64,000 nt of DNA from Flavobacterium degerlachei (GTDB taxonomy: Bacteria > Bacteroidota > Bacteroidia > Flavobacteriales > Flavobacteriaceae). The stretch's first letter is position 1. Every line of letters begins with the position of its first letter. Below are positions 50,341 through 58,818 of this stretch, in pieces. The position numbers and the translations under genes were made by a program. The notes under the pieces are model-generated. The model was not told where the DNA came from and searched no databases. It worked only from the letters and a program-made list of their open reading frames with translations. The stretch spans positions 57,024 through 121,023 of the forward strand of contig NZ_FNMV01000014.1 of NCBI RefSeq assembly GCF_900106645.1, written 5' to 3'.

Positions 50341-50565
50341 GCTACTCCCCAAAAAAACATACATTTTATCCCCAGTCCGGAACTTACCCCATAAGTTCTT
50401 CTAGCATACTATTGCCTAATAAGTTCTTAAAAGAGTCATATTAAATAAAGCAATCCCCTTGCTTTACAAGGCTGTACAATATTAGAACACAATAGTCAAA
50501 CCACCAAGCAGTAATTTTTTAAAGAATAATTTACTGCTAATATTTGTCCTTTCAAAGGATGAATC
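50341..50565 (+). promoter_or_regulatory. Duplicated leader, copy 2 (upstream of the DUF6603 gene)
   Basis: Colinear with copy 1 at 43378-43580, including GCAGTAA (50508-50514) and TTACTGC (50531-50537), a perfect inverted repeat here, and an additional small hairpin CCTTG-CTTTA-CAAGG. The start codon of the DUF6603 gene follows about 110 bp further on. Indicates shared regulation with the toxin operon. Confidence 0.8.
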
Positions 50566-50673
50566 GTTAAGAAAAACAAATTGGACTATTTATTTTATTC
50601 CCTCAATTAGGATAAATACGACTACAATTTAATCATGCAAATCATAAAATAATAAAGTCAAAACAAATAGAAT

Positions 50674-53600
50674 ATGCCAACTAATCCAATTCCAGCGGTT
50701 CCAGTATCTACAGCGAGATATTACCCTCGACTATCGGAGATCGTCACTGTAGATGATTTACCAGAGTTTTTATCCTTTGTAGAAAATGGATTGAATGCCA
50801 TTTTTGAAAATATCCATTATAAAAACCTGCAATACTCTAAGGGAGTTCGAGGAGACTCAGCCTTTTATAGCCTTGATATTGTTACGAGTAAAAGATTAGA
50901 AATTCCTTTACCGTTTGATTTGTCATTAGTGTTGAATCCGGACATCACAGGAGGGGATTCTACTATATCCTCATTTCCTATTACACTGGAGTACCAATGG
51001 GAGATCTTGGCGTTTATAAAAACCTTTAGCTCCAGCAGTTTTTCTTTTTCAATAGAAGATTTTTATAAAGTGGGACTAGATGTTTTTCGCATTAGCGAGG
51101 AACAAGTTATTGCACACATGCTAAATATTTTTGTAGAAGCGGGAGATAGTATTACAAAATATGAGCAACTTTTAGCTGATATTAATGATTTACAGCAAAT
51201 TACGCAGGATCCGTCTTATCAGGAATTAGAATTTCCTGCTGGTGTGGAACAATCTATTGATAGTGTTGTCGCACTTATCAATAATAATCCAGGGATTACC
51301 AATTCAATCCCGCTGTTATTATTTACCGTTTACATTTTAAGATCAGATCTAAGTGAAACCAAACAGCGACTACAGGAATTTTACAACATCATTGCTCCTG
51401 ATGGTATCGAGGCCCATATTAAAAGAATTATTACGCCAAAAGCCAAAGCAACATTGGCATTGAGTGCTGGTATTGAGTTTCCTCAAAATATTTTAAGACC
51501 AGTTGAATCAGATGGTTCAGATTATATTAATACAGCAACAGGTTTAGCAGATCCAACAGCTAAATCCATGTTTGTATTTGCGCAAGCCCAATTGTATGCC
51601 GATACGGAGGCTGGAATTGGCTACCAATTGGAAATGGGAGGATCATTAATGCCTTCTACTTATGCTATGATTGGCAAAACAGGATTGATTCTTCAGTTAG
51701 ATACTTTAAAAATTGATTTAAGTAAAAAAACAAATATTGCCGAGGCAGATGCCGATGGCAGACCTAATGATTTTGTTGGGGTGTATGCCCGTGCACTATC
51801 CGTAACCTTACCATCCAGATGGTTTCATGATGATGCGGTACAAGGAACATCATCAACCACATTACGATTAGGTGGCTATGATCTATTGATAGGAACAGGT
51901 GGTATTTCAGGAACATTTATGCTAGAAACGATTCCCGTATTGGTTGTGGGAGGTCCTGTTTATTATTTTGAGGATAAATTTGATATTATTTTCCCTGTTA
52001 CCTTATTACAAAAAAATGCAGAAACGTCAAAAATTGAAGAAGTTGAAGTATTGGGTATTGCTGATTTGAAATTGAAATTGTTTCCTGTAACTTCAACTAA
52101 AGAAATACCGCCTTATTCATTCAAGTTCCCTTTAAGCGTAACGGAGCTATCCCCTTTAAGTGGAGGAGTAAAAACATTTAATTCAGCTAGCGAATATCAA
52201 TTATATCTCAACAGTTTTCCTAATGACAACGTTGTCGATAGCGTTCCCACACTTTGGAAAAAAATTGGCTCTGCCGAAAAAGGGTTTAGGATAGGTTTCA
52301 ACAAATTTGATATTACATTCAAGCAAAACAAGGTTGTAGGTTCTAATATAAAAGGGCTATTAGAAATCCCAAAGTTTAAAAACAAAGCCAAAACAGGCCC
52401 TTTGGAAATAGGCATCGAAGGACATTTGTATGAAGATGGCGATTTTAATCTCACGGCTTCCTTTGCCAAAGGGAGTGAGCTAGAAGCCAGTTTATTTAAC
52501 GTAGTAGATTTTAAATTCAACAGTATTGAGTTAGGGAAACAAGACGATGATTTTTATATAGGAACTGCTTGCGAGATTTCGTTTACTAACGGAATCATGC
52601 AAAAGCTGCTCAAAGACCAAAAAATCATTATCGAAAAACTACGTATTTACAGTGATGGTAATATTGAACTAGTTGGTGGGGATATTCCGTTGCCAGTAAG
52701 TATATTGTTGGATCTTGGGCCGGTTAAGATGGCGGTGTCTAATGTTCGCTTTGGTGCAACTCAAATTAATGGTCGCAAATACAACTTCTGGGGATTTGAT
52801 GGAGCTATTAGTATCAATCCATTAGGACTGGATGCTCGTGGAGAAGGGGTAAAGTATTACTATTGTACTGAGGATGGACATGAAGATTCATTCTTGCGCA
52901 TACAAACTATCGAAGTAGATTTGATGATTCCTGGAACAGCGACGCCTAAAACTGCATTAGCTATTATACATGGAATGATTTCATTACCAGATCCTGGAAA
53001 CTCTCCTGAATTTACTGGAGAGGTGTCTCTAAAATTACCAAGATTTAATTTGTCTGGTAGTGTAGGCATGCGATTTGCTCCAAAATATCCAGCTTTTTTA
53101 TTAGATGCGACTATTGATTTGCCTACACCGATACCAGTAGGTCCAATTTCAATTTCAGCCTTCAGAGGATTATTAGGATTCAGATATATAGCAACCAAAG
53201 AAGCCGCAGGATTAAAAGCTGATGACAGTTGGTATGACTATTACATGAAACCTAAAAAAGGAGTCAATATTAGAAAGTTTAGTGGACCACCAGAATCATT
53301 AAATTATGGGAATCCTTTTTCAATAGGAGCAGGAGCCACTTTTGGTACATCGGCAGATAATGGTCATGTTTTATCCATGAGAGCCATGATGTTGTTGTCA
53401 TTACCTAGTGTTTTCTACATTGAAGCAGGTTTGAATATCATAAGTAAACAGTTGGGTCTAGCTGAAGATGACCCTACTAACCCTCCGTTTTTTGCCTTTT
53501 TTGCCTTTGGAGATAATTCATTGGAATTAGGGGCTGGAGCAGATTTTAGTATCCCTAAAGACAATGGTTCCATCTTTAAATTGCATGCTAAATTAGAAGC

Positions 53601-53886
53601 AGGATTTTTCTTTAAGAATCAAAAACCGTGGTATGTTAATTTAGGTACGCAGCAAGATCCTATTACAGCAAGAGTATTAACACTTTTTAATGCCAAATCA
53701 TTTATTATGCTTTCGGCGCAAGGAATTCAAGCTGGAGCAAGATTAGATTATGACTTAAACAAAAGTTTTGGACCAGCTAAAATTCATTTATGGGCTTATA
53801 TAGAATTAGGTGGACAAATCTCTTTCAAACGTCCACAAATGGGAGCTTATATGCCCCCGCTCTCCGAAGTGTTCTTTGAAAACTAA
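50674..53886 (+). CDS. DUF6603-family giant protein
   Basis: 1070 aa, no signal peptide. The N-terminal 300 residues are mostly helical; from about 400 on it is beta-rich. The C-terminal third has the DUF6603 pattern: FTGEVSLKLPRFNLSGSVGM, PTPIPVGPISISAFRGLLGF, FSIGAGATFGTSADNG, PPFFAFFAFGDNSLELGAGA, YVNLGTQQDPITARVL and GQISFKRPQMGAY. The function of DUF6603 is unknown; its repeated amphipathic strands suggest a large shell, tube or barrel. It has the same leader as the 726-aa/toxin operon, so it is likely part of the same machinery. Confidence 0.8.
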   Translation: MPTNPIPAVPVSTARYYPRLSEIVTVDDLPEFLSFVENGLNAIFENIHYKNLQYSKGVRGDSAFYSLDIVTSKRLEIPLPFDLSLVLNPDITGGDSTISSFPITLEYQWEILAFIKTFSSSSFSFSIEDFYKVGLDVFRISEEQVIAHMLNIFVEAGDSITKYEQLLADINDLQQITQDPSYQELEFPAGVEQSIDSVVALINNNPGITNSIPLLLFTVYILRSDLSETKQRLQEFYNIIAPDGIEAHIKRIITPKAKATLALSAGIEFPQNILRPVESDGSDYINTATGLADPTAKSMFVFAQAQLYADTEAGIGYQLEMGGSLMPSTYAMIGKTGLILQLDTLKIDLSKKTNIAEADADGRPNDFVGVYARALSVTLPSRWFHDDAVQGTSSTTLRLGGYDLLIGTGGISGTFMLETIPVLVVGGPVYYFEDKFDIIFPVTLLQKNAETSKIEEVEVLGIADLKLKLFPVTSTKEIPPYSFKFPLSVTELSPLSGGVKTFNSASEYQLYLNSFPNDNVVDSVPTLWKKIGSAEKGFRIGFNKFDITFKQNKVVGSNIKGLLEIPKFKNKAKTGPLEIGIEGHLYEDGDFNLTASFAKGSELEASLFNVVDFKFNSIELGKQDDDFYIGTACEISFTNGIMQKLLKDQKIIIEKLRIYSDGNIELVGGDIPLPVSILLDLGPVKMAVSNVRFGATQINGRKYNFWGFDGAISINPLGLDARGEGVKYYYCTEDGHEDSFLRIQTIEVDLMIPGTATPKTALAIIHGMISLPDPGNSPEFTGEVSLKLPRFNLSGSVGMRFAPKYPAFLLDATIDLPTPIPVGPISISAFRGLLGFRYIATKEAAGLKADDSWYDYYMKPKKGVNIRKFSGPPESLNYGNPFSIGAGATFGTSADNGHVLSMRAMMLLSLPSVFYIEAGLNIISKQLGLAEDDPTNPPFFAFFAFGDNSLELGAGADFSIPKDNGSIFKLHAKLEAGFFFKNQKPWYVNLGTQQDPITARVLTLFNAKSFIMLSAQGIQAGARLDYDLNKSFGPAKIHLWAYIELGGQISFKRPQMGAYMPPLSEVFFEN

Positions 53887-53909
53887 ACGTTCTTAAATAT
53901 AGGTGTGCT

Positions 53910-53933
53910 GTACGAAGTCTCCCGACTTCGTAC
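53910..53933. repeat. REP hairpin, left
   Basis: GTACGAAGTC-TCCC-GACTTCGTAC, a perfect 10-bp stem with a 4-nt loop, 64 bp before the RAYT start codon. Confidence 0.88.
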
Positions 53934-53997
53934 CCGTTCCAATAGAGAAGTCATATAATTATTTGTAGTAAAAATTGCTATATTTGAATAAAAAGCT

Positions 53998-54597
53998 ATG
54001 TCAGATGGATATAAAATAAGAGATCAGGCTTTGCCACATTTTGTGACAGCTACTGTTGTTGATTGGATTGATGTTTTTACAAGAAAAAGCTACAGAGACA
54101 CAGTTGTTGAATGTTTGGATTTCTGTATTACAAACAAAGCCATGGTTTTGTATGGATATGTGATTATGAGCAATCACATACATATGGTGGTACAATCTGG
54201 CGATGGAGAGTTATCGGATTTGTTGCGAGATTTTAAGAAATTTACAGCTACAAAAATTATCGAAAAGATAAAATCAGACCCAGAGAGTCGAAGAGAATGG
54301 ATGTTGGAACGCTTTAAACTAGCAACCGAAAGTCATTCTCGAAACAAAAATTATCAGTTTTGGCAGTATGGCAATCATCCTGAAGAAATTTATAGCAATA
54401 AATTCATGTGGTCAAAGTTGGATTACATCCATTTAAATCCTGTTCGTGCAGGAATTGTTGAGAAAGCATCACATTACATTTATTCTAGCGCCAGTAATTA
54501 TGTTTCTGATACAGGTTTATTAAAAATAGAGAAAGCAGATATTCCTATTGTTGATGTTTTGAATTTGAATAATTTTACTAAATACAATGAATATTGA
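53998..54597 (+). CDS. REP-associated tyrosine transposase (RAYT, Y1/IS200-like)
   Basis: 199 aa. HUH motif in YVIMSNHIHMVVQSG, then LRDFKKFTATKIIEKI, QFWQYGNHPEEIYSNKFMWS, KLDYIHLNPVRAGIVE and YIYSSASNY, the standard order for RAYTs of the Y1 transposase family (the Tyr in the YIHLNPVRAG region is usual). RAYTs process REP hairpins on single-stranded DNA. The gene is flanked by two inverted REPs. It looks intact. Confidence 0.93.
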   Translation: MSDGYKIRDQALPHFVTATVVDWIDVFTRKSYRDTVVECLDFCITNKAMVLYGYVIMSNHIHMVVQSGDGELSDLLRDFKKFTATKIIEKIKSDPESRREWMLERFKLATESHSRNKNYQFWQYGNHPEEIYSNKFMWSKLDYIHLNPVRAGIVEKASHYIYSSASNYVSDTGLLKIEKADIPIVDVLNLNNFTKYNEY

Positions 54598-54630
54598 CTT
54601 TGAAAAAATTGGAACTGCTTATAGGAGTGG

Positions 54631-54654
54631 GTACGAAGTCAGGAGACTTCGCAC
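54631..54654. repeat. REP hairpin, right
   Basis: GTACGAAGTC-AGGA-GACTTCGCAC; in reverse complement it matches the left REP with its flanks (GCTGT before, CCC after), differing by a few bases. Confidence 0.85.
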
Positions 54655-54673
54655 AGCATAATCGACAACAATC

Positions 54674-54943
54674 GTGCTTTCAAGAAGACTTCGAAGAGCG
54701 GGGGAAAGAAATAGTAGACCGTTTGAAGATAAAGTATTGGCCTATTTCACTCACTATTTAAGATTATTAAGTGATGTTTTTACTTTTTGTACATTTATCG
54801 GTGTCGAAACAATGAATTTACTCGGTTTGGACAAAGATTTTTTCTTCAAAAATCAGGAGTCTTTAAAGAGCATTCAAATCTTAACAGAAAAGTATCATAA
54901 CGACTTATTTAAAGACAAGGATTACGACAAGTATAGGAAATAG
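54674..54943 (+). CDS. Short frame, probably a gene fragment
   Basis: 89 codons. The first 15 (LSRRLRRAGERNSRP) are the reverse side of the inverted DUF6603-end repeat and not real protein sequence. The remainder (FTFCTFIGVETMNLLGLDKD, then KSIQILTEKYHNDLFKDKDY) could be the C-terminal end of a truncated gene cut by the RAYT unit. No family recognised. Confidence 0.35.
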   Translation: MLSRRLRRAGERNSRPFEDKVLAYFTHYLRLLSDVFTFCTFIGVETMNLLGLDKDFFFKNQESLKSIQILTEKYHNDLFKDKDYDKYRK

Positions 54944-55807
54944 ACTGAACAAACAAAAAGCCACCATTTATCATGGAAAAAAATTTCTTGAATTTTAAAG
55001 CTGAAGATATAGATCGTCCAATATTTAGATTCTTAACTGTAGAACGTCTTTTTCAAATATTCAAAACTCATAGTAATGTCCTAGTAAGCCCAAAATTGTG
55101 GGATGATCCATTTGAAAATCATATAATGACTTCTTTCATTCAGCAAAAAATGGAAGATGAAAAAGATATTTGTGTAGGCTTTAGAGATAATTTTTATGGT
55201 CAATGCTGGACGCAGACTAGAGAAAGTGATGCTATGTGGAGAATATATTCGCCAAAATATAACGGTGCAAGAATAACTACGACTCCAAGAAAGCTTTTAC
55301 AATCATTGTTTATGGACACTGGAAATGACATAAATGATTATAGTTGCTTCTTAGGGAAAGTAAATTACTATACTACAACCAAACTGCGAGAACATTTAGA
55401 TAAAAATGCTCTACATTGGCTAATTGAACCAAGCGGTCAAGGTTTAACTCAGTCTCTTTTATTCAAAAGAATACCTTTCAAACACGAAAATGAAGTAAGA
55501 TTGCTCATAAACACAAAATTTAAAACTGAGAGGGGTGAAAGTTTATATCCATATCGTTTTAATCCATTAGATATAATTGATGATGTCGTTTTTGATCCAA
55601 GAATTAATTATGAAGAATTTCAGAATTACAAAACAGAACTACGAAAGCTTCATTTCAAAAAAAGAATCGTAAAATCAAAACTTTATGATATGCCCAAGTT
55701 CATAATTAAAACACAGTTTTAATACTGTTACTAATATGGGTTTTAAGCAAGTGGGGATTTAAGGCTTAATTTAGTATTGGTTTTGTTTTGTTTTGTTTGT
55801 TCAGTCT
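54942..55807. repeat. 17-bp perfect inverted repeats flanking the DUF2971 gene
   Basis: AGACTGAACAAACAAAA at 54942-54958 and its exact complement TTTTGTTTGTTCAGTCT at 55791-55807. They enclose just the DUF2971 gene and its flanks, 866 bp in all, like the ends of a small transposable or cassette unit. There is no transposase gene between them. Confidence 0.75.
54973..55722 (+). CDS. DUF2971-family protein
   Basis: 249 aa. Conserved features: FRFLTVERLFQIFKTHSNVL, SPKLWDDPFENHIM, FYGQCWTQTRESDAMWRIYS, GARITTTPRKLLQSLF and LLFKRIPFKHENEVRLLI. DUF2971 proteins are widespread in accessory and defence regions and have no settled biochemical function. It is enclosed by perfect 17-bp inverted repeats. 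No partner gene is adjacent. Confidence 0.85.
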   Translation: MEKNFLNFKAEDIDRPIFRFLTVERLFQIFKTHSNVLVSPKLWDDPFENHIMTSFIQQKMEDEKDICVGFRDNFYGQCWTQTRESDAMWRIYSPKYNGARITTTPRKLLQSLFMDTGNDINDYSCFLGKVNYYTTTKLREHLDKNALHWLIEPSGQGLTQSLLFKRIPFKHENEVRLLINTKFKTERGESLYPYRFNPLDIIDDVVFDPRINYEEFQNYKTELRKLHFKKRIVKSKLYDMPKFIIKTQF

Positions 55808-55852
55808 TTAATCAATACATTTGGTTAGGAACTATCCCACCTGCTTAAAGCC
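55738..55852. repeat. Long-range hairpin upstream of the RES gene
   Basis: TTTTAAGCAAGTGGGGAT (55741-55758) pairs with ATCCCACCTGCTTAAAGCC (55834-55852) with one mismatch and one bulge. The loop contains the right 17-bp inverted repeat and TTTTG repeats. It may be another type of cassette boundary or the leader of the RES gene. Confidence 0.5.
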
Positions 55853-55917
55853 AGAGGAACGTACCTGCAATAATCCTCGAAAATAAAAAAGTAAACATCA
55901 AAATAAAAATACAGTTT

Positions 55918-57084
55918 ATGGTTGAAAAAACACATTATTTATGTTCAAATTGTGCAGTAGATAAATATTTAAAATTTTATATTGAAAACAATTCTGATTC
56001 TGATGAGATTTGTTCAATTTGTACATTAGAAAATAAAACCATAAATGTTACAGAAGGAACTATCATAAATGATTTATGTAGATTTTTAATACGATATCAT
56101 TATCCAGAATATGAATATAATTCTCATTGGGGTGGTGAAGAATTGCCTTTACTTTTCTACTCAGAGAACTATATAATTTCTAATAAATTCGAAAAGCAAA
56201 ATGAGAGAGAATTTGAAATAGAAAATTTTTTATATGATCTATTTGATTTAAATAATTTTGAAAGTGAAATTGATATTTACTGTGGTCATTATGATGGTGA
56301 AAGAAATTTGTTTGCTGAAGCAATAAAAAATGAAAAATCACACACTTGGAGACATTATAAAAAAGAATTACTCAATAAAAATTATTATCATTTAGAAGAA
56401 GAAGCAAAAAAAACTTTCACTAGACTTCTAGAAGATTTAAAATTTAATCTTAATATCCGACAAACTTTTAATAGAGCAAGAATTGGCTACAGTGAAAAAA
56501 TTGAAGAAATTGGTTTTGGTTTAAATTCATTTAGTACTAAAATTCCATATTCTAAAGAGCAACTTTCTTCTCCCCCAATTTTAAAAACTACTGCAGGCAG
56601 AGCTAACAGACAAGGAGTCGCTTTTTTATATCTAGCATCTAATCAGGAAACTGCAATGGGTGAAATCAGACCGCATCCAGGTCATTATGTATCGGTTGGT
56701 GAATTTCAAAATATTGAAAACTTAATGCTTGCAGATTTAAGATTTGTCGATTTAGTAAAATATTTTAATGATAATAAACAACTACAATTATTTAAAATAT
56801 TAAAAGACTTATCCGAAGAACTTTCTATTCCAATTCTTCCTGAAGAAAAAGAAAATTATTTAGTTACCCAATTTATTTCTGATATCATACGACAAATTGG
56901 TTTTGATGGAATTTTATTCAATAGTTCCGTTTCAAATGGTTACAATTTGGTAGCCTTTGAGCCAAGCAAATTTGCTTATGTAGACGATAGTTCAAAATTA
57001 CTAAAAATAACATCAATAAATTTTGAATGTAAAGAAGTTGAATATGAAACTGATAATTTTCTAGATTTTAAAAATGAAAAATGA
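55918..57084 (+). CDS. RES-domain protein with N-terminal zinc-finger/HEPN-type region
   Basis: 388 aa. N-terminal CSNC and CSIC pairs (about residues 9-12 and 32-35) form a likely zinc finger, followed by a helical region (about 45-180) as in HEPN_RES-type N-termini. The C-terminal RES domain has FNRARIGY, AGRANRQGVAFLYLASNQET, AMGEIRPHPGHYVSVGEF and GFDGILFNSSVSNGYNLVAF. RES proteins are NAD+-degrading toxins, normally paired with Xre antitoxins; none is adjacent here, as is usual for this long form. Defence role is inference. Confidence 0.86.
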   Translation: MVEKTHYLCSNCAVDKYLKFYIENNSDSDEICSICTLENKTINVTEGTIINDLCRFLIRYHYPEYEYNSHWGGEELPLLFYSENYIISNKFEKQNEREFEIENFLYDLFDLNNFESEIDIYCGHYDGERNLFAEAIKNEKSHTWRHYKKELLNKNYYHLEEEAKKTFTRLLEDLKFNLNIRQTFNRARIGYSEKIEEIGFGLNSFSTKIPYSKEQLSSPPILKTTAGRANRQGVAFLYLASNQETAMGEIRPHPGHYVSVGEFQNIENLMLADLRFVDLVKYFNDNKQLQLFKILKDLSEELSIPILPEEKENYLVTQFISDIIRQIGFDGILFNSSVSNGYNLVAFEPSKFAYVDDSSKLLKITSINFECKEVEYETDNFLDFKNEK

Positions 57085-57099
57085 AAAAGATAAAGATAA

Positions 57100-57296
57100 A
57101 AAAAGTACTGCAGGTAACAGCAAGGGTTTCGTTGCGTGCGCAGCATGAACAATGAAACCTATGTTGAACGGAACGGGAGTTAGTTGTAAAAAGAGAAATA
57201 ATTGTAGTTTAAATCATATATATTTACTTTCTAGTTAACAAAATAAAGTTTGTTTGGAGGTTTTGAGATGAACTGACGTTGCAACAAGCATTTCCA
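57100..57296 (+). repeat. Cassette repeat R5
   Basis: GGTAACAGCAAGGGTTTCGT (57113) continues TGCGTGCGCAGCATGAACAA, TGAAACCTATGTTGAACGGA, ACGGGAGTTAGTTGTAAAAA, TATATTTACTTTCTAGTTAA, GTTTGTTTGGAGGTTTTGAG and GAACTGACGTTGCAACAAGC. The stem GGTTTCGTTG/CAATGAAACC is kept (9 of 10 pairs). Nearly full length, like R1-R3, though 20 kb away from them. Confidence 0.82.
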
Positions 57297-57322
57297 ACAT
57301 TGCGTAATAACAATAAACATAT

Positions 57323-58315
57323 ATGGCTTTTCTAATAAATGAACTTGAAATTAATCCAAACGCAAATCCAATAGCGGAGCAAATTAGAACAAGACAAATA
57401 TTTGAAGTTTTAAAAACTAGAGCGATTGGGGGAGAATTTCTTTCAGAACATGAAAAGGAATTTTTCTATATGGGCGTTAAATATTCCATATTAGATGATG
57501 GAATTATAGAAGATTATGAATGTTGTGATAATCCAAAATTCAAGTTTCTGTATTTAGTTTACGCTAGAGATATACATGGATTTAAAAAAAGTAAAATGTA
57601 TAAGCCTGTAAGGAATATTGAGTATCAGGTAAAAAGAAAAGAAATCAAAAAGGACTTATTTTATTTGAATAGGAAAGCGAATGAATGGAAAGCTGTTGTT
57701 AGGACGACTGTTCATGCACAAGAATTACTTCATCAATCTGCAAAAGAAGCAAGAGAAGAATTAAAAGAGCTTAGAAAATTACCAAGGTATAAGAATGACA
57801 TTCAAGGAATTTATTCCGCAAATTATATTGCAAAAGAAAATGCAATAGTTTTACATTCAAAGTGGTTATATTGTGTAGCACTTGAAATTTTTGAAGCTTT
57901 AAATTCGGAAGACTTCATTTCAGAAATTAACGGTACAGAAATAGAATTCAATGAATATAGTTTAATTCATATTTTAAACAGGCATTATGCACAAGTTCTA
58001 AAACAATTTGATACGAGAAAATCTTTTCATTACGAGATGTTTAAACCACGTATCCTAAGTACTCAGATTAAAGAGATTTTATCAATAATAGGTGATTCAA
58101 ATCTTTTATACGGAAAATCTATAAATACAATTGCTTTTCAAATTAATGGTCAAGATCATATTATATACACAGGAGAAAAAGTAAGAGGTGCTTCCACATA
58201 TAGACGACTTAATACATTCTTCCCAGTTGAAGAAATTACGGAGAAGAATTTATTAGCTGCCAATTATAATTTGCAAATTATAAATGATGGTATTTCAGTA
58301 TATGTTCCTAATTAG
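57323..58315 (+). CDS. Hypothetical protein, possible BECR-type nuclease C-terminus
   Basis: 330 aa, no signal peptide. The middle is a Lys/Glu/Arg-rich helix (about 105-165). The C-terminal 120 residues have EYSLIHILNRHYAQVLKQFD, IKEILSIIG and DHIIYTGEKVRGASTYRRLN, then TFFPVEE, a His-Arg-His plus strand pattern resembling barnase/EndoU/RelE-like (BECR) nucleases of phage and toxin systems. This is a weak match by eye. Single-gene unit between R5 and R6. Confidence 0.6.
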   Translation: MAFLINELEINPNANPIAEQIRTRQIFEVLKTRAIGGEFLSEHEKEFFYMGVKYSILDDGIIEDYECCDNPKFKFLYLVYARDIHGFKKSKMYKPVRNIEYQVKRKEIKKDLFYLNRKANEWKAVVRTTVHAQELLHQSAKEAREELKELRKLPRYKNDIQGIYSANYIAKENAIVLHSKWLYCVALEIFEALNSEDFISEINGTEIEFNEYSLIHILNRHYAQVLKQFDTRKSFHYEMFKPRILSTQIKEILSIIGDSNLLYGKSINTIAFQINGQDHIIYTGEKVRGASTYRRLNTFFPVEEITEKNLLAANYNLQIINDGISVYVPN

Positions 58316-58317
58316 GA

Positions 58318-58408
58318 TTATGTCTGACTAGCAGTTAAGTTTTCGTTTCGTGAGCAGCACGAACAATGAAACTCCTGATGAATGGAACCGGAAGAATTTT
58401 TAAAACAA
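58318..58408 (+). repeat. Cassette repeat R6 (left half, diverged)
   Basis: CTAGCAGTTAAGTTTTCGTT continues TCGTGAGCAGCACGAACAAT, GAAACTCCTGATGAATGGAA and CCGGAAGAATTTTTAAAA. It lacks the promoter-like right half. Confidence 0.72.
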
Positions 58409-58425
58409 TTTTAATTAAGAGATAC

Positions 58426-58758
58426 ATGGCAATACATCACCCTGCAAATACAGTAATTAGTCCACAAGATTGTGTAAGTAATGTAGTTCCAATATATGAT
58501 GGAGGTCCGACTCATGGAGAATATTCTGTTGCAATTCTAGAGTGGAATGGAAATCCTTGTGTTGGTATTAGATGGAATATTACAGAACGAGAACTCAATA
58601 ATCCAGACAAAGTTTCTGGCAGAATAATTTGTGTTGGCGAACCAAACTCTCGCGGTTATGCGACTTGGTTTATTTTACCTGACGATTTCTTAAGGAATTT
58701 ATTATCAGGTGGCGATATTGCATCCGAAATACGTAATTATTTGGAAAGAAACGAATAA
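58426..58758 (+). CDS. Small hypothetical protein
   Basis: 110 aa from the ATG at 58426 (MAIHHPANTVISPQDCV); a longer frame from 58366 begins inside repeat R6. Beta-rich with GEYSVAILEWNGNPCVGIRW, GRIICVGEPNSRGYATWFIL and a C-terminal helix LRNLLSGGDIASEIRNYLE. No family recognised. No signal peptide. Confidence 0.68.
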   Translation: MAIHHPANTVISPQDCVSNVVPIYDGGPTHGEYSVAILEWNGNPCVGIRWNITERELNNPDKVSGRIICVGEPNSRGYATWFILPDDFLRNLLSGGDIASEIRNYLERNE

Positions 58759-58818
58759 AAAACTGCACCCTGACATTAATGACAATTGTTATAACCACAG
58801 TAAATAAAGTAAGTTAAC

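Larger units (their letters stand above)
53856..54716 (+). mobile_element. RAYT/REP unit with extended inverted ends
   Basis: A transposase-like gene lies between two REP hairpins in opposite orientation (53910-53933 and 54631-54654). The inverted similarity extends to CCCCCGCTCTCCGAAGTGTT at the 3' end of the DUF6603 gene (left) and its near-complement at 54680-54716 (right). The right copy thus repeats the end of the DUF6603 coding region in reverse. Confidence 0.75.

Noticed and set aside
40283..53886. Type VI secretion or contractile injection structural genes
   Set aside because: No tube, sheath, baseplate, VgrG or AAA-ATPase motifs could be recognised in any of the large proteins; only toxin-type and DUF6603 features are seen.
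58366..58425. Upstream start for the small protein at 58426
   Set aside because: The extension is encoded by cassette repeat R6, so the internal ATG is more likely.
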